Shown here in pieces: positions 45,063 through 56,221 of a stretch of DNA of 64,000 nucleotides. The number at the start of each line of letters is the position of its first letter. Positions within the stretch are counted from its first letter, which is position 1. The position numbers and the translations under genes were made by a program. Source of the DNA: Neodontobutis hainanensis. Taxonomy: Eukaryota > Chordata > Actinopteri > Gobiiformes > Odontobutidae. Below the pieces are notes generated by a model, which saw only the letters and a program-made list of their open reading frames with translations, made no database searches and was not told where the DNA came from. The stretch is from assembly GCA_024349245.1 (NCBI GenBank), contig JALDNG010000048.1, positions 6,982,501-7,046,500 of the forward strand. The letters are read 5' to 3'.

Positions 45063-46280
45063 ACTACGACCAGACTTGAAAATCTTTAAAATTTCCGTCC
45101 TCGTCTATTATTACCTGTCATTTTAAATTTCTATATTTTAATAATACTTATAATGGCTTTTCGTTTTACTCACATTTTATGAATTTTCAAGACGAGCATA
45201 GAAGACAGATTATTCATTTTAATTTATGAACAGATACACAAAAAGTGGAAAGATATTTTGAGCTTGAACTCTAAAGAACGCAGTATATTACACAAAATGA
45301 TTCTGACAAAAAGAAACAACATAAATGAACTGAACTCCATGTAAACTCCTGTTCCCACTGAACACAATACTCTCTCTTCTTCTCCTCCTGTTTGCTGCTT
45401 GATTGTCCCGTAACAGTTGTCGGTGACTGCTCAGTGTTCTCCGTTTGTCCTTCTTTATGCTCTGCTGCATCATGTCCTCTTTTTTCACCTTTATTACCAA
45501 TATCAGAACTATTTGGTGGTTTGAAAAAACTTACTTTCAGCTACCGTGACATTTTTGCAACTGAATGCAGCGTGACAAAGACGACACGATTGAACATAAT
45601 TGATAACTGATATGTACAATAGCTACCAACTGGTCAGGATTAGGTATTATTCTGAGATCACCCTCAGAATAATCTGTCAGGTCAGAGTGACAGATTGCAT
45701 TTATATTTTTCTGTCCCTGCTAAAAAAAAACGTCAATGACGGAAAATATTCGACTAATGCGACCTCTTGTGTAGTGTAAAATAAGGTGAAACTGAAAAGT
45801 TGACTTTAACTTCTAATTGTTAGCATAACAGTGAGTTACGTCTATTTAAAATTATTTTATATGATTGCAAATGACCGTAGTATTAATTGTTGCAGATGCA
45901 CTATGGGGAAGCCACTAAAGTCTGTTTTATTAGTAGTATAATTATAACCACACAAAAATATCCTGAGGATAATCACAGATTATCCAAGAAGACAAAATCA
46001 TTATGGGGAAAGGTTATTTGTCTTGCAAATTATGTATATTTTTTATCATATCTTTATTACCAATATTAGATTGGAAATTGTTGAGAAAATACACAACTAA
46101 CCACCTGCTTCTTTTGTTTTCAGTTCAGCAGCTTAACTCTAAACATGGTTTGAATCTAAGTTTTTCACAACCCCACGTGACCAGTGGGCTTAAATGTGTT
46201 AATGCTTTGCTTCCAACTAAACCAAAAGATTAACATGAATTTAACCTTGGGACTTGTACTCTAGTATAGAATAGGATTTT
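45063..46280. other. No gene; two adjacent perfect hairpins at 45646-45696
   Basis: ATTATTCTGAG (45646-45656), loop ATCACC, CTCAGAATAAT (45663-45673). This is followed at once by AATCTGTCA (45671-45679), loop GGTCAGAG, TGACAGATT (45688-45696). The rest is unique DNA without coding evidence. Confidence 0.6.
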
Positions 46281-46292
46281 ATGCTAGCCTGG

Positions 46293-46583
46293 CATGTCTG
46301 CATATCCTCATCATGTTACTGTGGGTTCTCTCCGGGTACTCCAGCTTCCTCCCACTGTCCAAACACATGCATGTATAGATTAATTGGTAACTCTAAAGTG
46401 TCCCTAGTGACTGAATGTGAGAGTGAATGGTTGTCTGTCAGTGTCTGTCTCTAAATGTCAGCCCTGCGACTAACTGGCCACTGTCCAGGGTGTACCCCGC
46501 CTCAGGCCCAAAGCTGCTGGGATAGGCTCCAGTCACCTGCGACCCCTAACGGGACAAAGCGGTAGAAGAATAAATAAATAATA
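46293..46583 (+). mobile_element. SINE (Rex3-tailed family), 5'-truncated, with 12-bp TSD
   Basis: It starts just downstream of the tRNA-like head ('catgtctgcatatcctcatc') and contains the full body and the tail 'cgggacaaagcggtagaaga' followed by (ATAA)n. ATGCTAGCCTGG (46281-46292) and ATGCTAGTCTGG (46584-46595) flank it and differ at one base. It is one of the best-preserved copies. Confidence 0.92.
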
Positions 46584-46595
46584 ATGCTAGTCTGG

Positions 46596-49500
46596 CCAGG
46601 CTGACCCTTTCACTTTGTGTGTCTGGACAAACCTATTCCCTCCAAAACCAATCCTACCTGACCAATCAAAACCATTTATTCAAAACAGGGTGGGGTCTTA
46701 GGTCATGTTTTGTTTCTCTGATTGGTTGTATTCATTCATTCATGATTTTAAACTTGCATCAGTTCAGAGACTTTGTTTAGCGTATGGTGCTTCTTCCACC
46801 GAAATTCTGACTCTTTGCAAGTCAATTCATTTGCTTTCAGAGCTAATAAGAAAGAATACTGGGAGTGCTCGCTGGATCAACTGATAGAAGTAGAGTGAGG
46901 AAACAGGTACTCTTCAAGGTTAATGAGGGGCCACATCGAAGCACTCCGGATTTCATTAAATAAAACCAGATCAGAGTGCCTTGGACATCTCTTTTCTTTA
47001 TTTGCAACTGCATTCAAAGGTAGTTCAGTCTCCCTCCATTTGTTCTGCTCCCTTAAATCCAACTCAAATCGACAGAGACCACACTAATTCTTTGTAGAGA
47101 ATAGATAAAGAAAAAGAATGCCCAGGGTAAAATTTAAATGTGGATAGGTAGTTTAAAAGAGATATAATTTATTTCATTTTATTTTTTTCATCTTTACAAC
47201 CAAGACTAGGTTCCATAGTGTAAATTTTATTGTGACCAATGGAATTAAATGTGTTAACAGTTCATTGCCATCAACAAAAAGGAAATTTTAGCATGCATTT
47301 AAACTTAGAACATATAATTATGTTACTATGAGCATAGTGTTTTATGCCTCAACCTCCTTCTTTGTAACTGATCTAAAAAAAGATTATAAATTGGAGACTG
47401 GTTGCAGCCAATATGTCCAATACCAGTGCACGTTGGGTTTGTTTACCTGGACTCTATGGCAAACCTCTTCTGCCAAAGTCACCACAGGGCCTCATCGGAG
47501 CTGGAGGACGAGATGGACCACTGACCAATGTTACTAAATTACGTCTTAGGAATGAGAACACAGTGTCCAGATAGAATGATTTTTGCAGACTGAAACAGAA
47601 TGACTTACATTACATTTGTGGTTTTACACAGTGTCTTGGTTTGCAGTGTTCCCGATGATAGAAAGACATCCATAATATTTTTTTTCTGGCAGATAAATGC
47701 ACTGAGTAATTGTGCATAGCAACGTTGTATTATTGCACAGTTGCTGTTTGCCTCCAAGCAACAAAATAACAATGTTTATATATATTACATTGTAACAAAA
47801 ACCTGCAATTTGTGGTCTCAGATATTAAAATGAATAAAATTACTATATTTCTGACAAGCCCATAAGTCTTTATTTATCAAAAGTTTAATGGTAGCGGCAA
47901 ACCAATCATCAAAAACAAACAAGACTTCAAGCAAAATTCAACCAGCCCACACCTGACACAAAGAGGCTGTCAATTCAAAGCTTTTTCATATTTTATTGTT
48001 GCATAGTTTGAGCTTTGATGTTGACTACAGATTGAAAATGAAAGAACACACTTTTATAAGCCGTCACTTAGACTGGAGCCATCTAAGTGTGAATTACAAT
48101 GCTCAAACTGCAGCTGAAAGCACAGAACCTGAACCAAAGAATCACACCGCTTCATTTATTTAATGAAAAGGGGAAAACATGTCGGAATGTGGAAGCCGTC
48201 TCCTGTTGGAGGGTCATTGGGGAAGAGTTCAAAAGCAACCCTGTCTTTTCAGTAACCCGAAGCGATTTGTTTGCGCTGGTTACTCGATGTCTCCTGACAA
48301 CTCATCCTTGTTTCCCGGCTTTCTTTGATTGACAACGTGTTTTGAGACCAAATACAGACCGCGCCGGGCCTCCATCGCTCGGCTGGGCGTCACATTCCCG
48401 CCTTCATTGGGAAATATTACACTTCAATGACGGTAATTGTTTCAGACATCTTATATTTTGTGCTTTTTTCTTTTTTTTTTTCCTAGACATAATAAATCAT
48501 GCAGGATGTATCTGTGCAGGGGAATGTAATTACTTGTATGCATATTTTCAATTTGGTTTACTTAAATAAAGACTCTTAATTAACTGCTTGCATGAGGGAG
48601 GTTTGTCTTGTTTTCCAATATAGAGACAGACAAATGTGTGTGGTCTCTCCAAAAAGGGATGGAGTTGCACTTTGCCAGTGGCAACAAAACAGTGTTATAA
48701 AAACATATAATCAGCGTTGGAGCATTTCTGCGTTACACAAAATGAATTATAATCACAAAGAAGTGGAACATTTGGGTGTCTGTGGTTTGTTTGAGTGACA
48801 CAGGAGATGGGTATCAGTGATAATTGACAGATGACAGCATGTTTTGAAAAGCAGTGGCTTTACATTTGATAGCAACACAGCTTGTATTAACTCATATTTA
48901 GCCAGCCGATACATATTTCCAGGTAAAAGTTTTTTTTTAATGTTTTTTTACTTTGAGTAATATTATGGTATGCGGTAACAATATGTGGTTACATGCTTGA
49001 AACAACATCACTTTACATTTTAATTTAATTGTATTCATTATCTTTCCACTTTTAGCTGATATGTTTATATACATCATTGTCAATCAATACTAACCTTTAA
49101 AAAATGAGCACTCATGTACATAGATGCAAATACATATGTTGTCTCTAGTTTATTTTTCACCACGTTACCCTTGTATATATACATCCAAATGGAAAATGCA
49201 TTTATCATATCTAGAATCAGACAAAATGTGTTGGTTTTCTGTGCCCTTCATCTTTCTTTGATGCCTTGCCTGAGTCGGATGCTTCCTCTGGGAACGCTCT
49301 GTCTCTGAGTCCTATACTCGACACACATAATGACAAGAACACAGTGTTTAGGCAGTGTTTACACAACAGCATACACCACAACTCCTGAAAAATAAAGCTG
49401 CATAGCTGATAGACTATTTATACTGCATCCTACCAACAAAAGTAATTTCCCATGAGGTCTGTTGTTTGGTGTAGATCTTTGTTTAGTTCTTTTACATATC

Positions 49501-49655
49501 TGTATAATAAGCATTGATTAAGTCAATGGGGAACACTTTACAAAAGCACACAATATTAATGTATGATTTTACAATAGTGGTAGTTAGAAACAGTGTTAAA
49601 GTGCTCAACACTGATCTTTATAAAGATTTATAAAGATTATAAAGACATGTATTGT
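46596..49655. other. Unique DNA, no gene recognised; complex stretch at about 48090-48440
   Basis: Frames are short and without family. About 48090-48440 is GC-balanced and sequence-complex (for example 'aaccctgtcttttcagtaac' and 'gattgacaacgtg') and is a candidate conserved non-coding element. A short frame near 47450-47520 reads like Gly-rich repeats but has no support. Confidence 0.45.
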
Positions 49656-50412
49656 GTTGTTCTGGTCTTACTGGCCTTATATATTCTTGTTTTTGACTTG
49701 GTCCCTAAAAGACTCCAGTCTAGGTCTTGTTTTGATCTCTGTCTTATCTTCATCTTACTACAGTCTTGGTCTTGTCCTGGTCTCTTACACTCTTTGTTCT
49801 AATAAATTTGTCTTTTTTTCCCAGCATCAAATTAGACTTTGGGTTGTTCATACTAAGGTATGAGACAGGACTTCATCTGGCATGTTTATGGCTCAAATTT
49901 CATCTCTAGAAGTCGTAGGGCCTTACGTCTAAATACACGCCAATGTTATCCTTGCCTTGTTCTTAGTAAATTCTGGCCTTGATCAAAGGACACTAAGGGC
50001 CCTTCCTTGATTGTGGTCTTTTCCTGGCTCTGTACACTCTTCTCCCAGTCTGGTTTTGATTTCATTATTCTCTGGTCTCTCACTTGTCTTGTACTTGGTG
50101 TGATCTTGGTTTTGTCAAAGCCTGTACACACTCTAGGGTACGTTTTAACAGAAGCTTTGTACCATCTGCCATCTTCATCCTCAACAAACTAGCACACAAA
50201 CCACTGACTGTCACCTCACTTTTGTTTCTGGATGTTTGCTGTGCTGAATGTTTATTGTGTGAACTGTGACATTTTCTGCTGGGACAATAAAGTGTCAGTC
50301 TAGTCTATCTATCGAGTCTTATTCTTTTCTAACGCTTGGCTTGGGAGACTCTTATCCTGGACTTGTTCTTAGTACACTCTGGTACAAGTCTTGTCTTGAT
50401 CAATGGACACTG
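49656..50412 (-). repeat. Degenerate TCTTGGTCTTG-type array, interrupted by a LINE 3' end
   Basis: CT/GT-rich motifs such as 'gtcttggtcttgtcctggtc' recur. The sequences 'ttgttcttagtaaattctgg...cttgatcaaaggacac' (about 49958) and 'ttgttcttagtacactctgg...cttgatcaatggacac' (about 50367) are repeat units about 400 bases apart. The minus-strand sense corresponds to the GACCAAGACC motifs at 10.85 and 36.69 kb. Confidence 0.55.
50125..50314 (+). mobile_element. LINE 3' UTR fragment
   Basis: The sequence runs from about 'ttaacagaagctttgtacca' through 'ctcaacaaactagcacacaa' to 'gctgggacaataaagtgtca' and a short TCTATCTATC tail. This is the style of a fish L2/CR1-type LINE 3' UTR. Boundaries are approximate. 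It sits inside the CT-rich array. Confidence 0.5.
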
Positions 50413-51399
50413 TTGGCTAATATAACCCCAGATGCTAAAGATGATTATAAAGGACTCTTCCACTTGATGCAAAGGATGTCAAATCCACGACGAATTGCAG
50501 ATGTATATCAACTGTGTATCAGCTGACTTCACATTCTAAATTGTAAGCTGTTTATAAAAGTTAAAGTAGGCGGAATACATCTTATCGGTCGGTTGACATA
50601 AAACACCAATACATTGTTGACACTGAGCTCATTATCTACTGCATCTACTGTTGAAACTGAATGCAAGTGAATATCAAAAATGTAGGCAGATGGACTATCA
50701 AAATAACAAAGGCCAGGATTGAACACAGGCCACAACCTCTGCCTTGAGTTCTTATTTACTCTTAATACTGGATTTTAATTGAGCCCTTTGTGATTCATCC
50801 CCTTTGTTTTGATCCTGACCTCTGTGAAGTACTCGCCATGTTATAACAAGGAATGATGCTCAAGTTTAAGAGAAATATGTTTTCTCTCTAAATAATTCAA
50901 AACTCTTGACAGCTTTATTACTGTAGCTGAATTGAATGAGATGTTAATAAATTATTGATATCTTCTAACAATTATGCTTTTCATAAAAAGGTCATCAGCT
51001 GTTGCATAAGGCTCCTCGTTCATTCATCTTTGACCGTCACATTCCACTGTCGGATGTGAATGCTAAATAATAACAGGAATGTGTACTTCATGAAAGGAAG
51101 GTCACCTGGGGTCAGGTTTGTGTTAGTTTTATGGACATTTCATTGGGTCACATTTCATTGCTTTAAAAATACATTTTACTAGAGTTTGTGTTAGTTTTAC
51201 CTTGAGAATAGAGCAAACTTGTTTATGGAAAGGGGGTAGGCCATAATCTATTTTCTTGTATTCTGTCCCCTTTAATCAAATCAAAAAAGTGAATACAGGC
51301 AAATAGTCTTCAAACAAATGCTTTAAAGCAATTGTTGACCAGGCTGAAAGACGGATATTTGATAGCTCAATAGGTTGCTGTCAGTGGCTGATTTTATTG
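50413..51399. other. Unique AT-rich DNA, no gene recognised
   Basis: Nothing coding or structured was found. Confidence 0.45.
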
Positions 51400-51775
51400 G
51401 TCCTAAAGCTGTCTGCAGCTCATACAGGACACAGCCGCTCGTATTCTGACCAAGACAAAGAAATTCTCTCATATTACGCCTGTTCTAACGTCGCTGCACT
51501 GGCTCCAGTTCATGTCAGAATTGATTGCTCATTATGCTCCAGACAGTATAAAAAAACACACCTTTTCTCACTTGTAACAAATGCACTACACCTGTTTTTT
51601 TCTGCACATATGGTAATAACATTTCTTTTTTTTTGTGTGTTTTTTTGTTTATTCTTTCCTTCTTTCATTTCTTCCGTTTGTTTTTTGCTAAGAATTTTGT
51701 GACATTTCTGTAAAGCAAATTAAGTTACTTTGGTACAAAAATGTGCTCAATAAATACATTATCTTTATCTTCTGT
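51400..51775 (+). mobile_element. LINE C-terminal and 3' UTR remnant
   Basis: A decayed reading, out of frame in places, corresponds to the RT C-terminal motif 'AARILTKTKKFSH...HWLPVHVRI', recognisable in DNA as 'cgctcgtattctgaccaaga' and 'gctgcactggctccagttca'. A T-rich 3' UTR follows and ends with 'tgtaaagcaaattaagttac' and 'aatgtgctcaataaataca', typical of a LINE end. The assignment to an L2-like clade is likely but not certain. Confidence 0.65.
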
Positions 51776-54700
51776 TAATGCTTTGGTTAATGACCAAATG
51801 ACTTTAAACAAAATGTTGAAGAGTAGGGCAGAGTAGTAAGACATTGGTCCTCTAAAGAAGATATGACACTGCAAAAGAGGTCTGGCCAGAAAACAGTTGT
51901 CTGTCTGACTCATTTGCCTTGAAGGGAGAGGTGTAAAGACACAGCAAAATAACAAAAGAATACTTAGTATCAAGTGAGTATTAGCACTTTCACCCATTAT
52001 TGCAAAAATGTGTAATTACAACATTCCTGTTTATCAAAGAATGAAGAGTTTCCATAGATTAGTCGAGTAACATTCCTAATATTTGGATAAACCAATTCAA
52101 TTTGTTCCAAAATACCAAGACTCCAATCAACTTTACAAAACTCCTTCTGCCCTTTTCTGTCATGTCAGTCGTCCCTCTTGTCTGTCACAGACCCGACAGA
52201 CGACAGATCATCTCTGCTCCCTGGCCTTAGTCTGCCTCTTAATAGCACTTCACCGCAGTAATGTGCCGGGGTTAATGTCTGTGTGGAAATGTGTGTGTGC
52301 CCCGGCCTCTGTCCTTCATCCCTGCAGCTGAATCTCACTCTCTCTTTGACACAGTTTTTATCACATGCCATAAGAGAGCTGATAGTCCGGCATGATGGGA
52401 AAAAAAATAAAACAAATAACAAGGTCTGGCCAGCTATCGATCCAGTGTCTCATTGAAACAGTTTATGAGGCACTGCAGTTTAATTGGACAGAGTTGAAGG
52501 TCTTGAGATTTCACCTCAGCGAGCGCTGACGTGTGATTAGTGTAATGGCTTTTAGTATTTGTTCACATGTCATACATCATATTTGTATCCTGCAGATCGG
52601 CGACATTTAGCTTGTTACTGCCGCGGCATGTCAAGACATCAGATGTGGAATCACAGGCACAGGTTTTTTTTTTCTTTGGTGCTGACAATCTACTTTCTTT
52701 GAGCCTCATTTCCACACGAGCACGTCTCCACTGGGCTAGGACCAGCAGCGTGATGTGCAAAAAGTGACGTCAGACAAGGGCAACAAAACTTATCAGCACT
52801 CTAAGGTTCTACCAGCATGCCATTTGTCGTTAAAATGTATCAAGAAGATGAGTAAAAAAAAGAAAAAAGCCGGGTCTGAAAACCCAAATTAGCATTTCAG
52901 AAATTTCAAAAATCATTTTAATTTGGTCAGTTACACTTAATTTAAACAATCATTCATTTCAATAATCAATTTAGTTCAGTTAGTTGTGCAACCCACAGTA
53001 CAAACCTATTAGGCAACATATCTATTAGCATATCTACTAACAAGTGATCAAATCTCAATAAATAAAGAGACTTGTCTCTGAAACAAGCTAGTGGAATTAA
53101 AGAGTACATTAACAAAGTTTAAATAAAGGGCACATTGTTCTGATGTGTCAGTAAATTTAAATTAAGTTGAGTGACTTCAAACACTCATTTCCTCAGTCTA
53201 ACTCACACCAACTAAGCTCCATTCAAAAAGTAAAACTAAGCAACTATTAATTTAAAGGTTAATTTGTTTTGAGCCGCTCTGCAGGCCATTGTCAGCATGC
53301 CATAACCACAGCAGAAGCCCAAATACAGGAAGTATCCCTGCAGGAGCTGGAATAAAACTGTGTCCCATCTTTTTTTTTTTTTTTTACCAATTTCCAATGA
53401 CTTTTTTTGAATCAACTTAGAAATTACACATCATGTGCCATGGGTTACACCAACACCCAACCTGCAGTAAAACAAGGTAATTGGATTTACTTCAGAAAAC
53501 TGCAAAAAATACACAAGAATTATTCTAAAACAACGCTAAGGTAATGACTGCGTAACATACAGTATACGTGAATAAGGATTTAGTTTAGGCTTTGGAAACC
53601 ACAAACCAGACTACTGTATGGGACTTTTATTATGTTATAATTTTACACCTTTAGCTCAGTTAAAGATGCACTGAAAAGGGTTGAACTAGCACTTGATTAA
53701 ATTAATTAAAATGGTATTTAGAAGTAGCATGTGGACTTTAACACTGATTTAAGTGGCATTACTGATTTTACACTGATTTTATAGGAAAGTGTTCCACTTT
53801 AGCAAAGTCTGACTGCTCTCTCACCAAACAAGCAGTCTGCGTCTCAAATTATTACATTTTTGTCCCTCTTTAAAATTCCTAAAATGAATATTCAGAACAT
53901 GATATTTTCCATAGTCATACATTTTTCTTTTGGTGTTAATAGTAAATGTTTCAAACCCTTAAAATGCAAAATACAGCCAAAATACTGCTCCTTTACCCCA
54001 GCGGCACATCTGGCTCCTTCCTTTCCTCCCAAATTGATCTAGCACTCAGCCTATATAACACACATAATATATGTGACTTCAGCCTCCCATTCTCCAGTTA
54101 ACCCTCAGCAAATCAGCCATTTAAGTTTGGGAGGCGGGCCAAGGCTATATCTCACGACAGAAAAAGCCAGAGTGAGGTGAAAATTTCGGTCTATGACTAA
54201 AAGCATTGGCTCACACCCAATGAAACAGTCGGGGTTAAAGTAGCTGCTGCTAGCGGCGCTGGATGTGAGTGCTCCGAGCTGACACTGTGTATTCATGGGT
54301 TCCCCAGCTTCCCCAGCTTCCCCAGCGTTGAGTTTCAACATTCACGCTGACGGCAGGAAACGCTGATTTCATTTCAGCCTCCTCGGAAAGCCTGCAGAAC
54401 CTCCACCGGTCTGATTTACGGCCGTCCTTACGTTAAGATAACACTGTGTGACGAGGGAACATTAGCTAAAAGAGCAGCTCTGGGGTTCACACTGCGTGAG
54501 CTATAAACAGCAATGAAGCAGAGCTAAAAATGTCCTGGAGTTTAGCTCAAACACATAGTTATTTAACTCTTGAGAGCGAGGGCTTTCAATTTAAAGTGCA
54601 AAGGGTCCACTGAGTGAATCCCTCTACCCAGTGGAGGTCCTGGGTTAATCCTAGGATCGAGCACTGGTTCAGTCTGAAATTCAGATCTCGAGGTAGTTTA

Positions 54701-55975
54701 CGTGGTAATATATTGTACTGTTGTTGTGTTTTGGCCATTCAGAATGTGTTGTCACTTTACAAATATCATTTTGAAACTTTTAAGAAGTCATTTTAAATAA
54801 TGTTCATTTTGGAGCATTGTAAATGCTGCATGAAATGGAACAGATACAGTATGTGGATTATTAGCTTTATTTTAAAACTTTAAATAAATCACACAGCATG
54901 CTTTACTGAGCTTCAATGAACTGTTTTCCAAAACTAGAGTTATTTTGCATTGTTAATGGAATGAATAAAAAGAGTTATAGGAATGGTCTTCTGTTTCATC
55001 AGATGATAACAAAATATAAATATATATTATTCTTAATGACTATAATTCAAAATTATGCAGAAAACTTTAAAAAATGCACTGCATGTCAGGATCAGTGAAA
55101 TGCTAATATGCACACATATTCACTCAAAATTCTTTTCACTCTGAAAATGTGCTTTACAATTGAACTGCCCTTGTGTTGATTTAGCCTTTAAAACATCATG
55201 TGCGTTCTAACATGTGCTTATCTATCCTCGGTGAGACCTTTGACTTTCTCACCTGCTATTACTTAATGGCTTTCATCTAGGTTGGCAATGTAGATTACCG
55301 TTGTGTACAATCACTGAGAATACAATAGACACTGAATATTTTGGTCTGTTCCTGTCCTTAATACAGCTAAATATGTTAGCTACTATTGAGATGTTTTATT
55401 CTTATCTAAAAAGCTCTAATCAGCCTTTATAGCCTTCCTTTGGCATGAATCATATCACAAACCCAACATTTACTTATGTCATATAAAAATAGAGGGTTTT
55501 ATTGTAACCAAACTAATTGCATGGACGTTCTGGCAACAAAATTTAAGCAGGTTACAAAATATTTAAAAAATGTCAAATTCTGCATTTACAAGAAACCTTT
55601 TGGGCAAATGTTAATTGACTGACTCCAAATATGTTCTGTCAGTGAGTGGGTATGGAACATTAACAATCTGACTGATATTTAGCTGGTCTGATTTATACCA
55701 GGCTGTAATAGCTAAAGGCTATGAGGTTAGTGATCGGACCTATGGGACCATGTAATCAGAAGAGCACACGCAGAACCTCGAACACAGGGCTTCCTCATTA
55801 AAAAGCATTAAAATGAGATCTGCCTGAGGAAATTAGCATTGCACATGCTAAAGGTGAAAAATCTAAAGTAGATACATTGACATTATAGACATTAATAAAA
55901 TGTATAGCAGGCAAAGTAAGGCACATACAGTATAGCTTAAGGGCTATTCAATAATGCGTAAACAAAAACATATTT
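51776..55975. other. Unique DNA, no gene recognised; small minisatellite near 54298
   Basis: Three TTCCCCAGC units lie at about 54299-54326. About 52280-52640 is complex and might be conserved non-coding. A tRNA-like 'ggtcctgggttaatcc' near 54636 has no supporting stems. T and A runs occur (for example T16 at 53370-53385). Confidence 0.45.
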
Positions 55976-56221
55976 ATGATTTTTTCCAAACAACCAGAGA
56001 AGATCACACATTTCAATGAATTTTTGAGAGGGGAGGAGCTTGAACTGTTAAGAGAATTCAAATACCTTGACGTCAAAAATACTGGACAAAAAGAATACAA
56101 TCAACGCAACTTCAGACAGATCAGGCCTTTGCTGACAATACGGGCAGCAAGAATGTTTAGAAAAATTTTAAGAAATACTACTACTTTTGTTGCCATAACC
56201 GGACGAGTATTCTTTTGTTGA
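55976..56221 (+). pseudogene. LINE RT C-terminal fragment
   Basis: The 81-residue frame reads IFSKQPEKITHFNEFLRGEE, LLREFKYLDVKNTGQ, NQRNFRQIRPLLTIRAARMF. A hydrophobic 'EFKYLGV'-type strand followed by 'NLRNFR-IR-FLT-AA--' is characteristic of LINE RT thumb/connection regions in fish. About 15-20 residues seem missing after FKYLDV. No upstream RT motif is present. Confidence 0.7.

Noticed and set aside
47450..47525. Collagen-like or Gly-rich coding stretch (PQGLIGAGGRDGP)
   Set aside because: It is a single short run with no repeat continuation, no splice sites that make sense, and frames closing nearby.
54614..54670. tRNA gene or SINE head
   Set aside because: Only a loose T-arm-like 'ggtcctgggttaatcc' is present; the B box is broken and there is no A box at the right distance.
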